Source: Iris pallida (taxonomy: Eukaryota > Streptophyta > Magnoliopsida > Asparagales > Iridaceae). Taken from it: a stretch of DNA of 64,000 nt. The stretch spans positions 14,563,417 through 14,627,416 of the forward strand of contig JANAVB010002199.1 of NCBI GenBank assembly GCA_029216955.1, written 5' to 3'. The notes below the pieces were generated by a model, which searched no databases, was not told the origin of the DNA, and saw nothing but the letters and a program-made list of their open reading frames with translations. Position 1 is the stretch's first letter, and each line of letters starts with the position of its first letter. Below are positions 1 through 10,449 of the stretch, piece by piece. A program made the position numbers and the translations under genes.

Positions 1-445
1 ACACAGCGCTCTTGTAGTTGCTAATATTGCAGCGGAGAGCGCCTTTAACGGAATTGAATGGAAGAAAGGATTGTCACCAACCCTGCAAGCTATCCCACAG
101 CCCAGTCAAACCACCAACCCGAGCGCACAAAGACACGCCCCAATCTAGCCAAATTGGGTTAGTAGGGTTAGTCTAGTGCAGTTTAATCGACCCATAATAA
201 CATTTTAACTCTCAGCACCTGATTTTATAAGAATGACTATCAGTGTGAGGGACCTGGGATGTCTGTGGGGGAAGGGGTGGTTGTAGGCATTTCACCAATC
301 AGACTAGTGTACACTACTACACTTGGTGGGTGCGGTATGTAGTCGGGATCACTGGGACCTAAGGAACAGCAGACAATTTGGCTAATGGAATTGCTTTTAA
401 TGGATTCCAGGAGAGAACCACGGCAAAAGCAGCAAAAGACGGGGA
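1..445. other. Unassigned sequence, no gene recognised
   Basis: I see no recognisable coding sequence, RNA gene or transposon terminus here. The short open frames on the minus strand lack family motifs and codon-like composition. The stretch leads directly into the tandem duplication at 446. Confidence 0.4.
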
Positions 446-695
446 GTAAGAGTTCTTGATGGGAGAGATGGATCTTGATGCAAGGGTCAGTAAAGAGTAG
501 CACAAAGGCGGATACGTAGGAGAATGAAGAGATAAATTTGGGTTCAATCCAAACTGTGGTAGTTAGTTTTGTAAGAGTTCTTGATGGGAGAGATGGATCT
601 TGATGCAAGGGTCAGTAAAGAGTAGCACAAAGGCGGATACGTAGGAGAATGAAGAGATAAATTTGGGTTCAATCCAAACTGTGGTAGTTAGTTTT
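446..695. repeat. 125-bp tandem duplication, two near-identical copies
   Basis: The copies run 446-570 and 571-695, both opening with GTAAGAGTTCTTGATGGGAG and both ending in the same TTAGTTTTG context. I see no differences between them, so the duplication looks recent. No gene is involved. Confidence 0.9.
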
Positions 696-973
696 GTTAA
701 AGATTGTGATATGTTGACCAATGCATGAATGCAACTCTATCAGATAAATCTTTTTTATAACAACTATGCATCATTTTCGAATTTTCATTTACTCTCAATT
801 CTATTCTCTATACGGCAAGCCGTATCATCTCTCTCATGTTACTTTAGTAACATTAACAGAAATATCTTTGCAGCATATTAAAAGAGCATGTAATCATTCA
901 TATTGAAACGAGTGAGACAACAGTTATTTGATGTAGCAAGCCGTGGATACTACATAGTGGACAGCGAGGAGCA
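696..973. other. Unassigned AT-rich sequence
   Basis: Nothing coding is recognisable. The stretch ends at the target site of the foldback MITE that begins at 977. Confidence 0.4.
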
Positions 974-976
974 TAA

Positions 977-1206
977 CCCAATTTTGTCCATATTAATTTA
1001 ACGTTAATATTAATGTTAATTTAATGTTAATATTAATTAATGTTAATGTTAATATTAATATTAATGTTAATGTTAATATTAATATGTTTACAGTATTTCC
1101 ATCGTCCAAGTCATACTTTAATATTAACATTAACATTAATATTAACATTAACATTAATTAATATTAACATTAATATTAACGTTAAATTAATATGGACAAA
1201 ATTGGG
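977..1206. mobile_element. Foldback MITE with TAA target duplication
   Basis: The two ends are long inverted repeats. The left arm opens CCCAATTTTGTCCATATTAA and the right arm closes with its complement. Both arms are then built from short TTAATRTTAATRTT-type units that pair across a spacer of about 35 bp near 1086-1120. TAA flanks both sides (974-976 and 1207-1209), which fits a PIF/Harbinger-type 3-bp target duplication. A Tc1-type TA duplication is a less likely reading. There is no coding capacity. Confidence 0.7.
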
Positions 1207-1413
1207 TAATTAACTTTTTGGGTTAAAATTTGTCATGTCATCGGTCATGTCAGATGACACACAATATTATTTAACATGCTACATCAGCTGCCACATAAGG
1301 AGGGATATATTAGAGGGACAATTTGGATGTACGAATAGCATTACTCTTTCTTTTTGTATTGTTTTTTGTCCTTTGTTTCTTCTGTTGGTTTCTAACACAC
1401 TATATTTTCTTCA

Positions 1414-4005
1414 ATGGCGACGTCACATGGAGAAACTGATCGTCGTGTGGAAGAATTAGTTGATGAAGAAAACTTCGCTTCAAGAGCAGTGTCAGATGAT
1501 TTGGATGATGAGCAAAGTTTGGAATCTGTTAACTTAGGAGACAATAAAGAACAAGAGGAAGAAAACAACGGAGGAATGCATCATAACGATGACGACGACA
1601 TCAACGCAAACAACGAAATGTTATTTCGCATCACCCTTTCTAATGGATTTAAGAAATGCATTATATTTTTACATTGATTTTTCATACTTATTTTGTTTTA
1701 TTCTGTTCTTAGGAACGATAGTGAATCTCCATTAGATTTCGATGCAGCGACGATGAAAAAAATATTACAGTCTGCCAACATTAACAAAGACCCAAGGGAT
1801 CTCTTAGATGAAGATATTGTTGGCTTACACAACTCTATTGAAGAAGCAGACATTCTACCGAATATATTCAAAAGCATTTGGTTTCAGTATTAAAAAGAAC
1901 AAAGTAAATAAAAACAAATCTGGGATGGTGATGGTCCGTAGTTGGTGTTGTTCGAATGCGGGATTCAGACAAAAGAAATACAATGAAGCTCCTAACAGGG
2001 TTTGTGAGCCAAGAAGTGAAAGCATAAGTGGTTGTAAAACAATTTTTCGTATTGGGTACACCAATTCTATAAAGCTGTGGGTCGTCAAAAAATTTCAAGT
2101 ACATCACAACCATAACCTGGCGAATGATTTTGAAACAGTTTTTTTGAGATCCCATCGTAAGATATCACCCGCAGAATTAGAACAAGCTAAGCTTATGAAG
2201 CAATCAAAAATGGGGATTGGAGATATATGAAATTTACTTGTCTACCAGAAAGGTGGCTAGGATAAGGTTGGATGGACGAAAAAGGATTTATACCACGCTT
2301 TAGCTAAAGATAGTAGAGCACTAGACGATGTTGATGCTACGACAACACTTACATTTCTTCAATCTAAGGAGGGCATTGACCCAGATTTCTTCTACGCGTA
2401 CAAGGTAGACGAAGATTCCACATTGACCCATCTCTTTTGGGCTGACGGTGCATGTCGATTCGAATACGAATTGTTTGGAGATTCACTAGCATTTGATTCT
2501 ACATATAAAATAAATAGAAGTCAAATGTCGTTGGTGGTTCTAGTGGGTACAAACAATCTTGCAATGACTTGTGTGTTTGGGTTTGCAATGATCCATAATG
2601 AGACTGCAGAGACATATTCTTGGGTTTTAGAAAAATTCCAAGAGTGTATGAATGGCAAATTACCAGTGACAGTTCTCACGGATGGTTGCAGATCCATGAA
2701 TAAAGCAATTAAAGATTTAATGTCCAGCGTAGTTCATCGAACGTGCTCATGGCATATCTTAAACAATTCAGCCAAACATGTACACCGAGATGGTTTTGCA
2801 AATGAATTGAGTTTTCTAATTAAAAGGTACATCGCACACTTGCTACTTTACTTTGAAGTATGTTATTGTTACATACTGTCCATGTTTTCTAAACAGGTAC
2901 TATTCAGTCGAAGAATTTGAAAACCGTTGGCAGCAGATGCAAAGGGATTATAATGTAGAGAACAATGAGTGGACCACTGCATTGTACAGAACGAGGGAGC
3001 GATGGGCGGACACATTCCTATGTGGAAATTATTTTGGTGGTTCTACTGCAACAAATAGATGTGAACCTATGAATGCATTTCTGAAAAAAAATTTGAATGA
3101 GAAGTTGCCACTATGGAAGGCCCTTCAAAATTGTGACCACGGTTTGGCGGCCATATGTTACGGCCAGATAAGTAAACATGTCACAGATAAACTATCAACA
3201 CCAGCTATTAATCAAACTATCATGGCCGAAATAGAAGATAAATTTGCCGCAATTTACACTAAAACGATGTTTATAGAGGTAAGGAAGGAAATCACACGTT
3301 CTGATATATATACTGTTCTCCACCATCACATTATAAGAGAGGCAGAAGTTTACACTATCCAAAAGTATATGTCGCCAAACAGTATCAACCGGAAGGTTAC
3401 ATTTGATCGGGCCGACAACATCATAAACTGTGACTGCTTGTGGATGGAGACCAAGGGGATTCCTTGTAGGCATATTTTTTCAGCAATGAAGAGATTGCAA
3501 TTGGGAGATATTCCAAAGAACTTGATAAAAACTCGTTGGCTCAAGGATTGCAAAGAGAGTTATCTCTCCGGACCTGGCGCATAAAGAAGATTCATCCACC
3601 CAGACAGTATTAAGAGCAGAAGGTATGGTGGTATTAATGAACAAGTTAATCTGTTTACGTATTATTGTAAAAAATCAAGCAAAATTCAAGAGAAGGGAAC
3701 GAAGTTGATGTCGTCTGTTCTGATGGAGTTGGAAAAAATGGTGATCGATAATGGTGAAGAAGAAAAAAATGGTAGCTGATGCAGTTAATGGAGTGCATTA
3801 ATATTTTAAAGAGCCAAATCCGGTAGCAACAAAAGGAAGGCCATCTCAAGGAAAATCAAGCCAGCCTAAAGTAAGTCAGACTATCCCGAAGCCTAGAATT
3901 TGTAGAGTTTGTAGAAAATCGGGTCACGACTTTCGCAATTGTAAAGTACGAAAGCGAGATAGCGACAAAGAGCAAATGGAATCAAATAAACCGTCATTGA
4001 CTTAA
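1414..4005 (+). pseudogene. FAR1/FRS-type MULE transposase pseudogene
   Basis: This is a relic of the FAR1/FHY3-related, Mutator-like transposase family, whose active members bind element ends and cut DNA in the nucleus. In order I see an acidic N-terminus, a FAR1-type DNA-binding region (about 1850-2160, motif FSIKKNKVNKNKSG), a MULE transposase core (about 2400-3250, motif LFWADGACRFEYELFGDSL), a SWIM zinc finger (about 3430-3475, CDCLWMETKGIPCRHIF) and a C-terminal CX2CX4HX4C zinc knuckle (about 3901-3942). Two GT-AG introns fit at 1620-1712 and 2827-2896, and joining across them keeps the frame. The gene is dead: the frame shifts near 1850, in-frame stops lie at 2228-2230 and 2258-2260, and the frame is lost again after about 3584 before the knuckle. 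The final stop, TAA at 4003-4005, is also the target duplication of the next MITE. I found no MULE terminal repeats. Confidence 0.85.
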
Positions 4006-4422
4006 GAGCATCTCCAACCCTATTGTCTTGTTTTGTGTTGTGAATCCTATGTGGCATGAGACATAAGACAATGTCTTTCCTATGTGGCAAGATGACATTC
4101 ACACAAGACAATGAGATAAAAATATGTTCTCCTATGCAAAAGTTTGAGAAGACAATAAAATTACTTTTTTTCAACTTCCAAGGCAACTTTTTCACTTCTT
4201 TTATATATATATATATTTTTTTATTCATAATTGATGATGTGGACATAAAGTCATTTTGAAGTGCATTGTCTAGATCTAGACAACCAACTTCACATTCTCC
4301 TTGCCATGTCAACTTCACAATTTATTTCGCATTTGCATTGGAGAAGTACTTTTGAAAAAAATGCTTGTCATTCCTACGTGGCAACCATTTTTTCCAAACT
4401 CACAATAGGGTTGGAGATGCTC
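4006..4422. mobile_element. Harbinger/Tourist-like MITE inserted at a stop codon
   Basis: The terminal inverted repeats are GAGCATCTCCAACCCTATTG on the left and its near-exact complement on the right (about 4402-4422). TAA lies on both sides (4003-4005 and 4423-4425) as a 3-bp target duplication. The 417-bp interior is AT-rich and non-coding. The left TAA is the stop codon of the FAR1-type pseudogene, and because the duplication is TAA the insertion left that stop intact. Confidence 0.85.
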
Positions 4423-4529
4423 TAATAATCAACTTCTTTTTTACAATTCTCCGTCAATTGGGCGCATACACGGAGAATGGTGTTGACTTGGCAGAATTCG
4501 AAGGAACAGATTCATTGGTATTAATGGCA

Positions 4530-4731
4530 TATAAATGGCAGTAGTTGGGAGAGTTTGTTCTCGTCTTACTTAGTTTTTCTTGTGAAGGGACAGATGCATT
4601 GGTATTAATGCAAATTAATTTAACTAAATTCGAAGTGACTGCCACTAGGCGCATGAGTACGAGTTGTCCTTGCCTATAAATGGCAGTAGTGTAGGGAGAG
4701 TTTGTTCTCGTCTCACTTAGCTTTTCTTGTG
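4530..4731. repeat. Duplicated TATA-containing segment, about 145-bp offset
   Basis: Copy A is about 4530-4584 and copy B about 4675-4731. Both read TATAAATGGCAGTAGT and then GAGAGTTTGTTCTCGTC, with small differences. They may be duplicated core promoter and leader sequence, but no gene is attached that I can identify. Confidence 0.6.
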
Positions 4732-4824
4732 GAGATGGACTCTACCGATCCTCCGCCTTGGCAAGACGTTTTTCTGTTGGTTGTCGATCTCCTCGTTCGA
4801 AGAAGCTTTGGTGGTGAAATCCTT

Positions 4825-5136
4825 CAGAAGACTGAGATGTGCCTAGTGGACTGTCCGTATTCGTGCACTTCATCGACTGTGTGCCATGATATTGGTTACT
4901 GGAAGAGCCCCAGGGTTTGGGTTGATTGCCAACCCACACTCTGTCGAAGCACCCGCACGTTGATTCGTTCTGACTATGCACGGTGTTCCGTCTACGCACG
5001 TTGACGATGAAGTGATTTGCTCTGACGATGCACGGTGTTCCGTGTTCGTGCACTTCATCAGAAGACTGAGATGAGCCGAGTGGATTGTCCGTGTTCGTGC
5101 ACTTTATCGACTGTGTGCCATAATGTTGGTTACTGG
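4825..5136. repeat. Duplicated 78-bp segment, 234-bp offset
   Basis: The copies are 4825-4902 and 5059-5136, both opening CAGAAGACTGAGATG and ending near GGTTACTGG, with scattered substitutions. A shorter related piece (TCGTGCACTTCATC) recurs between them. No function is visible. Confidence 0.7.
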
Positions 5137-6464
5137 GTCCGAGATCGTCGCGGCCCAGTTATCGTTATGCTGACAGAGCCACAGGTTGTCGGGGTCGGAC
5201 GAAGGAGTGATTTGCTCTGACGATGTTACGCCTACGCACGTTGACGATGAAGTGATTGCTAACCCACACTATGTCGAAGCTGTAGTTTTTAGGCTTTTTT
5301 CTTGGTAGTAGGATTTTATGTAGTAGTTCAGACTTTCATATGTAAATAAAAGTCAAAACTTTTCGTGGTTTTGACACGAAGAATGGTCATCCTCCGTGGT
5401 TTTAACACTGTAAATGTAATTAAAAAATGATTTTATTATAAAAGACAGAGCAGACCAGACGTTATAAAAGACAGAAGTTTCTTGCCCAATTACATTGTTG
5501 TTTTACAATGTCATTGCTAGGTTGGTAGTGTTACATATTCGCTTGAAAGCAACTTCTTAGCCCATCCCAACCTCATCATTGTAATCTTCTGGTGAGTGTC
5601 ATCGTCATTTCCTCTCGGTATTTCGAAGGGAGTAGTCATCAACCTCTTCATATAATACGCCGTGTACAAGAGGCAGTTGGGTGCCTGTTGTTGTGGGCAT
5701 CGTGGAGAACAATTTAGCACTGTGCTCTCATACTCCATCTTCGCCGGACATCTCTCCCTCATCATATCAACTTTCCTCCTGACGATAGGCTCTAAGGTCT
5801 TCTTCATTAATTCTGCATCCACCTTGTCTTTTTCGTACGTGGTTTGCCTCAATGAGTTGTAGTGTGTCCAGTCATAAGAGATAAAGTTGAATGTGAGCAG
5901 CGTATAGTGTTTGATGGATACATGAAAGAGTGGGTTGAATAGCAACTCTATGTCGTCCTCTAAACCCATGACGAAGTCTTCTACATATGTTTTTAAAGTG
6001 TCAAAGGCGCCGGCTTTTGCTTCTGGTTCAATGGCACGTTCAACAATGTTCTGTTTCCCAAAAACAAAACACAATATCATGAGTACTTTTTTATGCCATT
6101 TTTCATCGGTGTACACATGAATATGAATTTTTCTGTTTGGATTCTTACCAATGTGTGGGGCATCAAGAATGCAGACCACTTATGTTGCACGTCTTTTTGA
6201 ACTTGACTGGGCATACCTTCTTGCATAGCCTTGAATTTCTTTCAGCTTATTATTAGGTTGAGTATGCCAGCCTACATGTCTTCATAGTTGAGTATGTCTT
6301 GCATGTCCATTGCCGACAGCTGAATTGCAACTTCATTTTCACCCTCTTTCGGCAAACTCAAGTATACAATATCACTGCACATAAATTTAGCTTAGATTAA
6401 ATTAATAGAGATTCTCATAACATAATTGTGAAAAAAAGTCTAGAAAGGAAAAAAAAAAAGAGGG

Positions 6465-6620
6465 TCATTCGTCATCCAAAAGACACGGAAAATGATAATT
6501 CGCCGTCCAACTGACACGGAGAATGGTAATTCGCCGTCCAACTGACACGGAGAATGATCATTCTCCGGACAACTGTCACGGAGAATGGTTCTCCGTTATG
6601 AATTGGACGGAGATTGGTCG
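6465..6620. repeat. Palindrome array in intron, about five units
   Basis: Degenerate copies of the palindrome ACGGAGAATGGTCATTCTCCGT, separated by short spacers such as CCAACTGAC. The array lies inside the predicted intron 6375-6636 of the Ulp1-like pseudogene and is the most degenerate of the three arrays. Confidence 0.8.
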
Positions 6621-7159
6621 AGTTCAGAATACATACTTTGGACTCATCTTTCTAGGGATTACGATGTCGATGTAATGCTTATTCAGCTCTTCATCCGCAT
6701 CCATCCAAAGTACAAGTTCATCGCATTCCCTTAGTATGACACCCTTTCTCTTTAGTTCAGGCATTTTGGCGTCTTCTCCGGATTTCGGAGCGGCATTCAT
6801 CTTTCCTTTTTTTTATTAGCCTCTCTAACTGTATTCTTTTCCAAGGGAGTAACATCTTCATCGGCTAATGCTGCTAATGGTTTTCTGGACCTCTTTCCCT
6901 CCGATCCTCCTCTTCTTTTGACTTCTTTTGGAGCAGCAAGTTCAGCAGCTGCTTGAGTCTCCTCATGCTGCAATGCTACAACAATGGCTTCGAAATCAGC
7001 GATTTTCGCATCCTTTTCAATGGCTTCAATATTCAACGATTCAACTTTATTTTGAAGCTCCATTTTCTCATTAACGAGCCTTTTATTTGTTTTTCTGAGC
7101 TGCTCGGTTATTTGCACTGAAATAAAACAAACAACAATGAAATGTATGATGTGAATCTA

Positions 7160-7386
7160 ACACGGAGAATGATCGTTCTCCTTCCATCCAAACACGGAGA
7201 ATGGTCATTCTCCTGCATTCTAAAACGGGGAATGTCCATTCTCCGTCTTATCAACAAGGAGAATGGCCATTCTCCTTCCATTTAACACAGAATGTCCATT
7301 CTTCGTGATATTACCACGGAGAATGGTCATTCTCCGTGATAATGAAACGGAGAATGGACATTCTGTGTTATTTTAACATGGAGAAT
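7160..7386. repeat. Palindrome array in intron, about eight units
   Basis: Units of ACGGAGAATGG-NCATTCTCCGT with spacers of about 8-12 bp, inside the predicted intron 7117-7421 of the Ulp1-like pseudogene. Several units are perfect palindromes around GGTCA/TGACC or GGCCA centres. Confidence 0.85.
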
Positions 7387-7425
7387 TACAAATCAGAACT
7401 TCGAATAAGAGAAAATTTTACCTTG

Positions 7426-7900
7426 TGCCTGTAGCTCTTTAACATTTTCGCTAAACTTTCCATTCTCAGCAAGAATCTCAGATTTCTCTCTTCGCAAGGA
7501 GTCCAATTCCTGCGCCAACATCTCCATCGAGGTGTTCCTTTGAATTTGTTGGCCTCCTTGTTCCTCTACCTCTTTAAGCTTCTTATGGAGATTCTCGTTC
7601 TCAGCAAGAATCTCATATTTCTCTCTTCGCAAGGAGTCCAATTCCTGCGCCAACATCTCCATCGAGGTGTTCCTTCGAATTTGTTGGGCTCCTTGTTCCT
7701 CTATCTCTTTAAGCTTCTTATGGAGATTCTCGTTCTTAGCAAGAATCTCAGATTTCTCTCTTCGCAACTCCTGCAATTCATGCACCGAGCCCTCCATCAC
7801 AACGTTGACTGGACGTTGTTGAGCTTCTTGTGCCTCTAGCTCTCTAAGCTTTTCATTGAGTTTTTCATTCTCAGCAAGAACCTGAGAATGCTGTCTTCTC
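7426..7900 (-). repeat. 135-bp (45-codon) coiled-coil repeats inside exon 2
   Basis: Three full units and one diverged unit encode a 45-residue heptad-like repeat, with motifs LRREKSEILAENENLHKKL and NTSMEMLAQELD. The period is 135 bp (for example AGCAAGAATCTC at about 7467 and 7602). The units are rich in Glu, Lys and Leu as expected for a coiled coil. They belong to the Ulp1-like pseudogene, and one in-frame stop lies at 7903-7905 just upstream in coding order. Confidence 0.85.
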
Positions 7901-9080
7901 AACTCCTAATTTTCCTGCACCGACCCCTCCATCATGGTGTTCATTCCAAGTTGTTGGAGTCTCTCTTGTTCAGCATCCTCATCCCCACCAGTTTGGTGGT
8001 GTCCCTCTCCCTCAAATACATCTTCTTCTCGTATTTCTACGTCCTCTTCTAGATGGCCTTCCTCTTTCCCGACAGCTATAACCAAATCTTTGAATATCTG
8101 TTTCGATCTAAATTTAATATGATATTCGCGTTTGAGGAAGACCGAGATTTCGTACTCATTCCATGTGTAAAATCTCGAGTGTTCACGTATTGGTGCGGAC
8201 TTCCTTTCCACAAGCGTACTATATTCCGCAAACCAATAGAGAAAGTATATTGTGCAACCTTCCATTTTAGAGTATGCATCGGAGTAATACCCCCCTAGTT
8301 TTACTTGTAGTTCTCTTGATGCTCTCCATGACATACTCCAAGATTAACCTTGGCCAGCATATTATATTGATAACTTCTATGTTGTCTACCAAAGCCAAGA
8401 ATCTGTACGAAAAATTTGAACCGTCGGACTTTGTGAAGAATATTATTTGGCACAAGTGGAAGATTATTAGCTTGGCCAAATCATCTGGATTAACAGCGTT
8501 ATTTCCGCCACGAAGCCGTTGTAACAATTCAAAGAACTTCTCTCTCACTTCCTTATTCGTGACTTCTGAGTGTTTGTTCGTAGAATTAGCCAGCAATCTT
8601 CTGAAGTGATCTCTACACAGGCTCAACGATGCTGGTGGTGTGGGCTGCTGTTGTTTTTCCATTATCAATCTTCTGTAATTAGCATCATCCTCACTATCAT
8701 CCTTCAGCGGTAGATCGAAAATGGCTGTTATATCGCCCACACTCGGCGCTATTTTAACAGTAGTGCTCAGTTGAAAGTATCCGATACCAGATTTGTCTTC
8801 CACATAAGTTCCTATCAAATTCTCAAGACCTTCTGAAACTGTGACCAATTCTTGAGTGCGAACTTTGTTTTTGTATAATACCTCGACAAAATTATAGAAA
8901 CCGATATTCTTCAAAGAATCGATAAATGGCTCGGGCAAACGGCCGACATCTTCTTTGATATCATCCATAAGAGTTTCGATCGTCTTGAAAGAAGAACGGA
9001 AAACTCTTGAATCTTTATTTCTGACAGTTTTTTTTCCCTACAAAAAATTAGGTTTCTGTCAACTGTTCTCTGTCAATCTA

Positions 9081-9548
9081 ACACGGAGAATGGTCATTCC
9101 CCATGACTTTAACACGGATAATGGTCATTCTCCGTGATATTTGCACAGGAGAATGAACATTCTCCGTGATATTTGCACGGAGAATGGCCATTCTCCTACA
9201 TTTTAACACGAGATAGCCATTCTCCGTGATATTTGTACGGAGAATGACCATTCTCCTACATTTTAACACGGAGATGGCCATTCTCCGTGATTTTAACACG
9301 GAGAATGACAGTTCCCCTTCATTTTAATACGGTAATGACCATTCTCCGTCAAGTCAACACGGAGAATGGAATTAATCCTTCAATCTAACAAGGAAAATGG
9401 TCATTCTCCGTGATATTATCACGGAGAATGGTCCATTCTCCGTCAATATAAACTTGTAGAATGGTCATTCCCCATTACTTTAACACGGATAATGGTCATT
9501 CTCTGTGATATTTGCACGGAGAATGACCATTCTCCTACAATTTAACAC
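9081..9548. repeat. Palindrome array in intron 1, about fifteen units
   Basis: This is the longest of the three arrays. The 22-24 bp palindrome ACGGAGAATGGTCATTCTCCGT alternates with AT-rich spacers such as GATATTTGC or TACATTTTAAC, giving a period near 32-34 bp. It fills most of predicted intron 1 (9038-9560) of the Ulp1-like pseudogene. Confidence 0.9.
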
Positions 9549-9705
9549 TTATAGTTATACCTTCTTTTTGCCCTCCTTGATTACTAGCCTCTGGCTCATG
9601 TACAACCTTCTTAAATCTCTTCACAACGGCTCTCTCTTCTTGCATATCTACATCTTCTCCCTCTTCTTTAACTGGGGTTCCATTTGATACTGATGTTTGC
9701 GACAT

Positions 9706-10449
9706 GGTGTGAAGATTGCGAATAGAGAGTCACTGACGAGTTTTTGAAATAGGGTTTGAAGATTTTGGAGGATGAAACCTAGATACGAAAAGGAGCAGCG
9801 TATGGAAGAAGAGGAAGAATAGAAACTTTTTGGTTTTGAAGAGTATATTTCGTGAGTGTTCTGAAAAAATTAGATGGACAATAAGGTCATGCCGCACCCT
9901 TTTATATATTTTTAGCTAATTCTGGGCACACGATAAAATGTTATTTTGTGTTGGATTTTTTTATAAAACTTTTGCAATTTTTGGGCATTTTATAAAAATT
10001 TTCTTGTCAATAACTTGAGAATTTTTTTCGATACATGGGATCAGAGGCATAAATCACTTTAGCACGAAGAAAGGGAATACACATATGGTCAGAGGCACAG
10101 GTTAGGATATTTTAGGATTATATGGCAGCAAGATTATGAAACAAATAAACATTTTGATATCATTTTTATCCCACATTTTAAGAACATTATAACTCAACAA
10201 AACAAATGAACATAATACATTAGATAAAAGAAGAAAAAAAATTATCGTCTTCCATATTCAGTCATTTCAGTTTGGACTCCTTTCTGCTTAATTATATTAT
10301 ATACGCAACTTGGATAGTATTTCATTGTGCTCTGAAATTGCAATCCATTCAGCAGCTTTGCGTCTTTTCATTCTCGCATCAAACTGCATATAACAAATAT
10401 AACATCAAAAATATTACTCTAAAAAGTGTAAGTTTTTTACGACATATTT
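9706..10449. other. Non-coding spacer between two Ulp1-like genes
   Basis: AT-rich sequence with no recognisable gene. The part near 9706-9850 would be the 5' leader and promoter of the minus-strand gene starting at 9705. The part near 10300-10449 would be the 3' flank of the gene ending at 10450. Confidence 0.4.

Larger units (their letters stand above)
4423..5516. other. Non-coding spacer with internal duplications and TATA-like boxes
   Basis: No family-level protein is recognisable. Two TATAAATGGCAGTAGT motifs begin at 4530 and 4675, each followed by a similar pyrimidine-rich stretch, which resembles a duplicated promoter. Isolated copies of the ACGGAGAATGG palindrome that fills the neighbouring gene's introns lie near 4446-4482 and 5378-5402. 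Confidence 0.4.
5517..9705 (-). pseudogene. Ulp1-like (peptidase C48) plant-mobile-type gene, broken
   Basis: I can lay out five exons with GT-AG borders: 9705-9561, 9037-7422, 7116-6637, 6374-6149 and 6050-5517. Exon 1 is an acidic leader. Exon 2 starts with a DUF1985/plant-mobile-like region (motif ITAIFDLPLKDD) and ends in a four-unit coiled coil. The last exon is a C48-like cysteine protease domain with the His region (KHYTLL), the aromatic-rich strand (WTHYNSL) and the Gln/Cys region (CPQQQAPNC). Active C48 enzymes cleave SUMO-like proteins using His-Asp-Cys; the expected Asp reads as Asn here. Breaks include a frameshift at a six-G run (8291-8296), a stop at 7903-7905, a frameshift at an A run near 6825 and two stops in exon 4. 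Such genes are known as cargo of Mutator-like and CACTA elements. I found no terminal repeats to prove that here. Confidence 0.65.

Noticed and set aside
240..608. Overlapping minus-strand frames in the first 600 bases
   Set aside because: They partly repeat because of the 125-bp duplication, and they show no family motif or coding bias.
4702..5220. Possible small Cys-containing protein repeated twice
   Set aside because: The repeat does not hold one frame, and the two copies differ by frame-breaking changes. I see only a duplicated non-coding segment.
9081..9548. CRISPR-like look: palindromic repeats with short variable spacers
   Set aside because: Spacers are only 8-12 bp, AT-rich and similar to one another. 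The array lies in a plant nuclear gene intron, and no cas-type genes are present.
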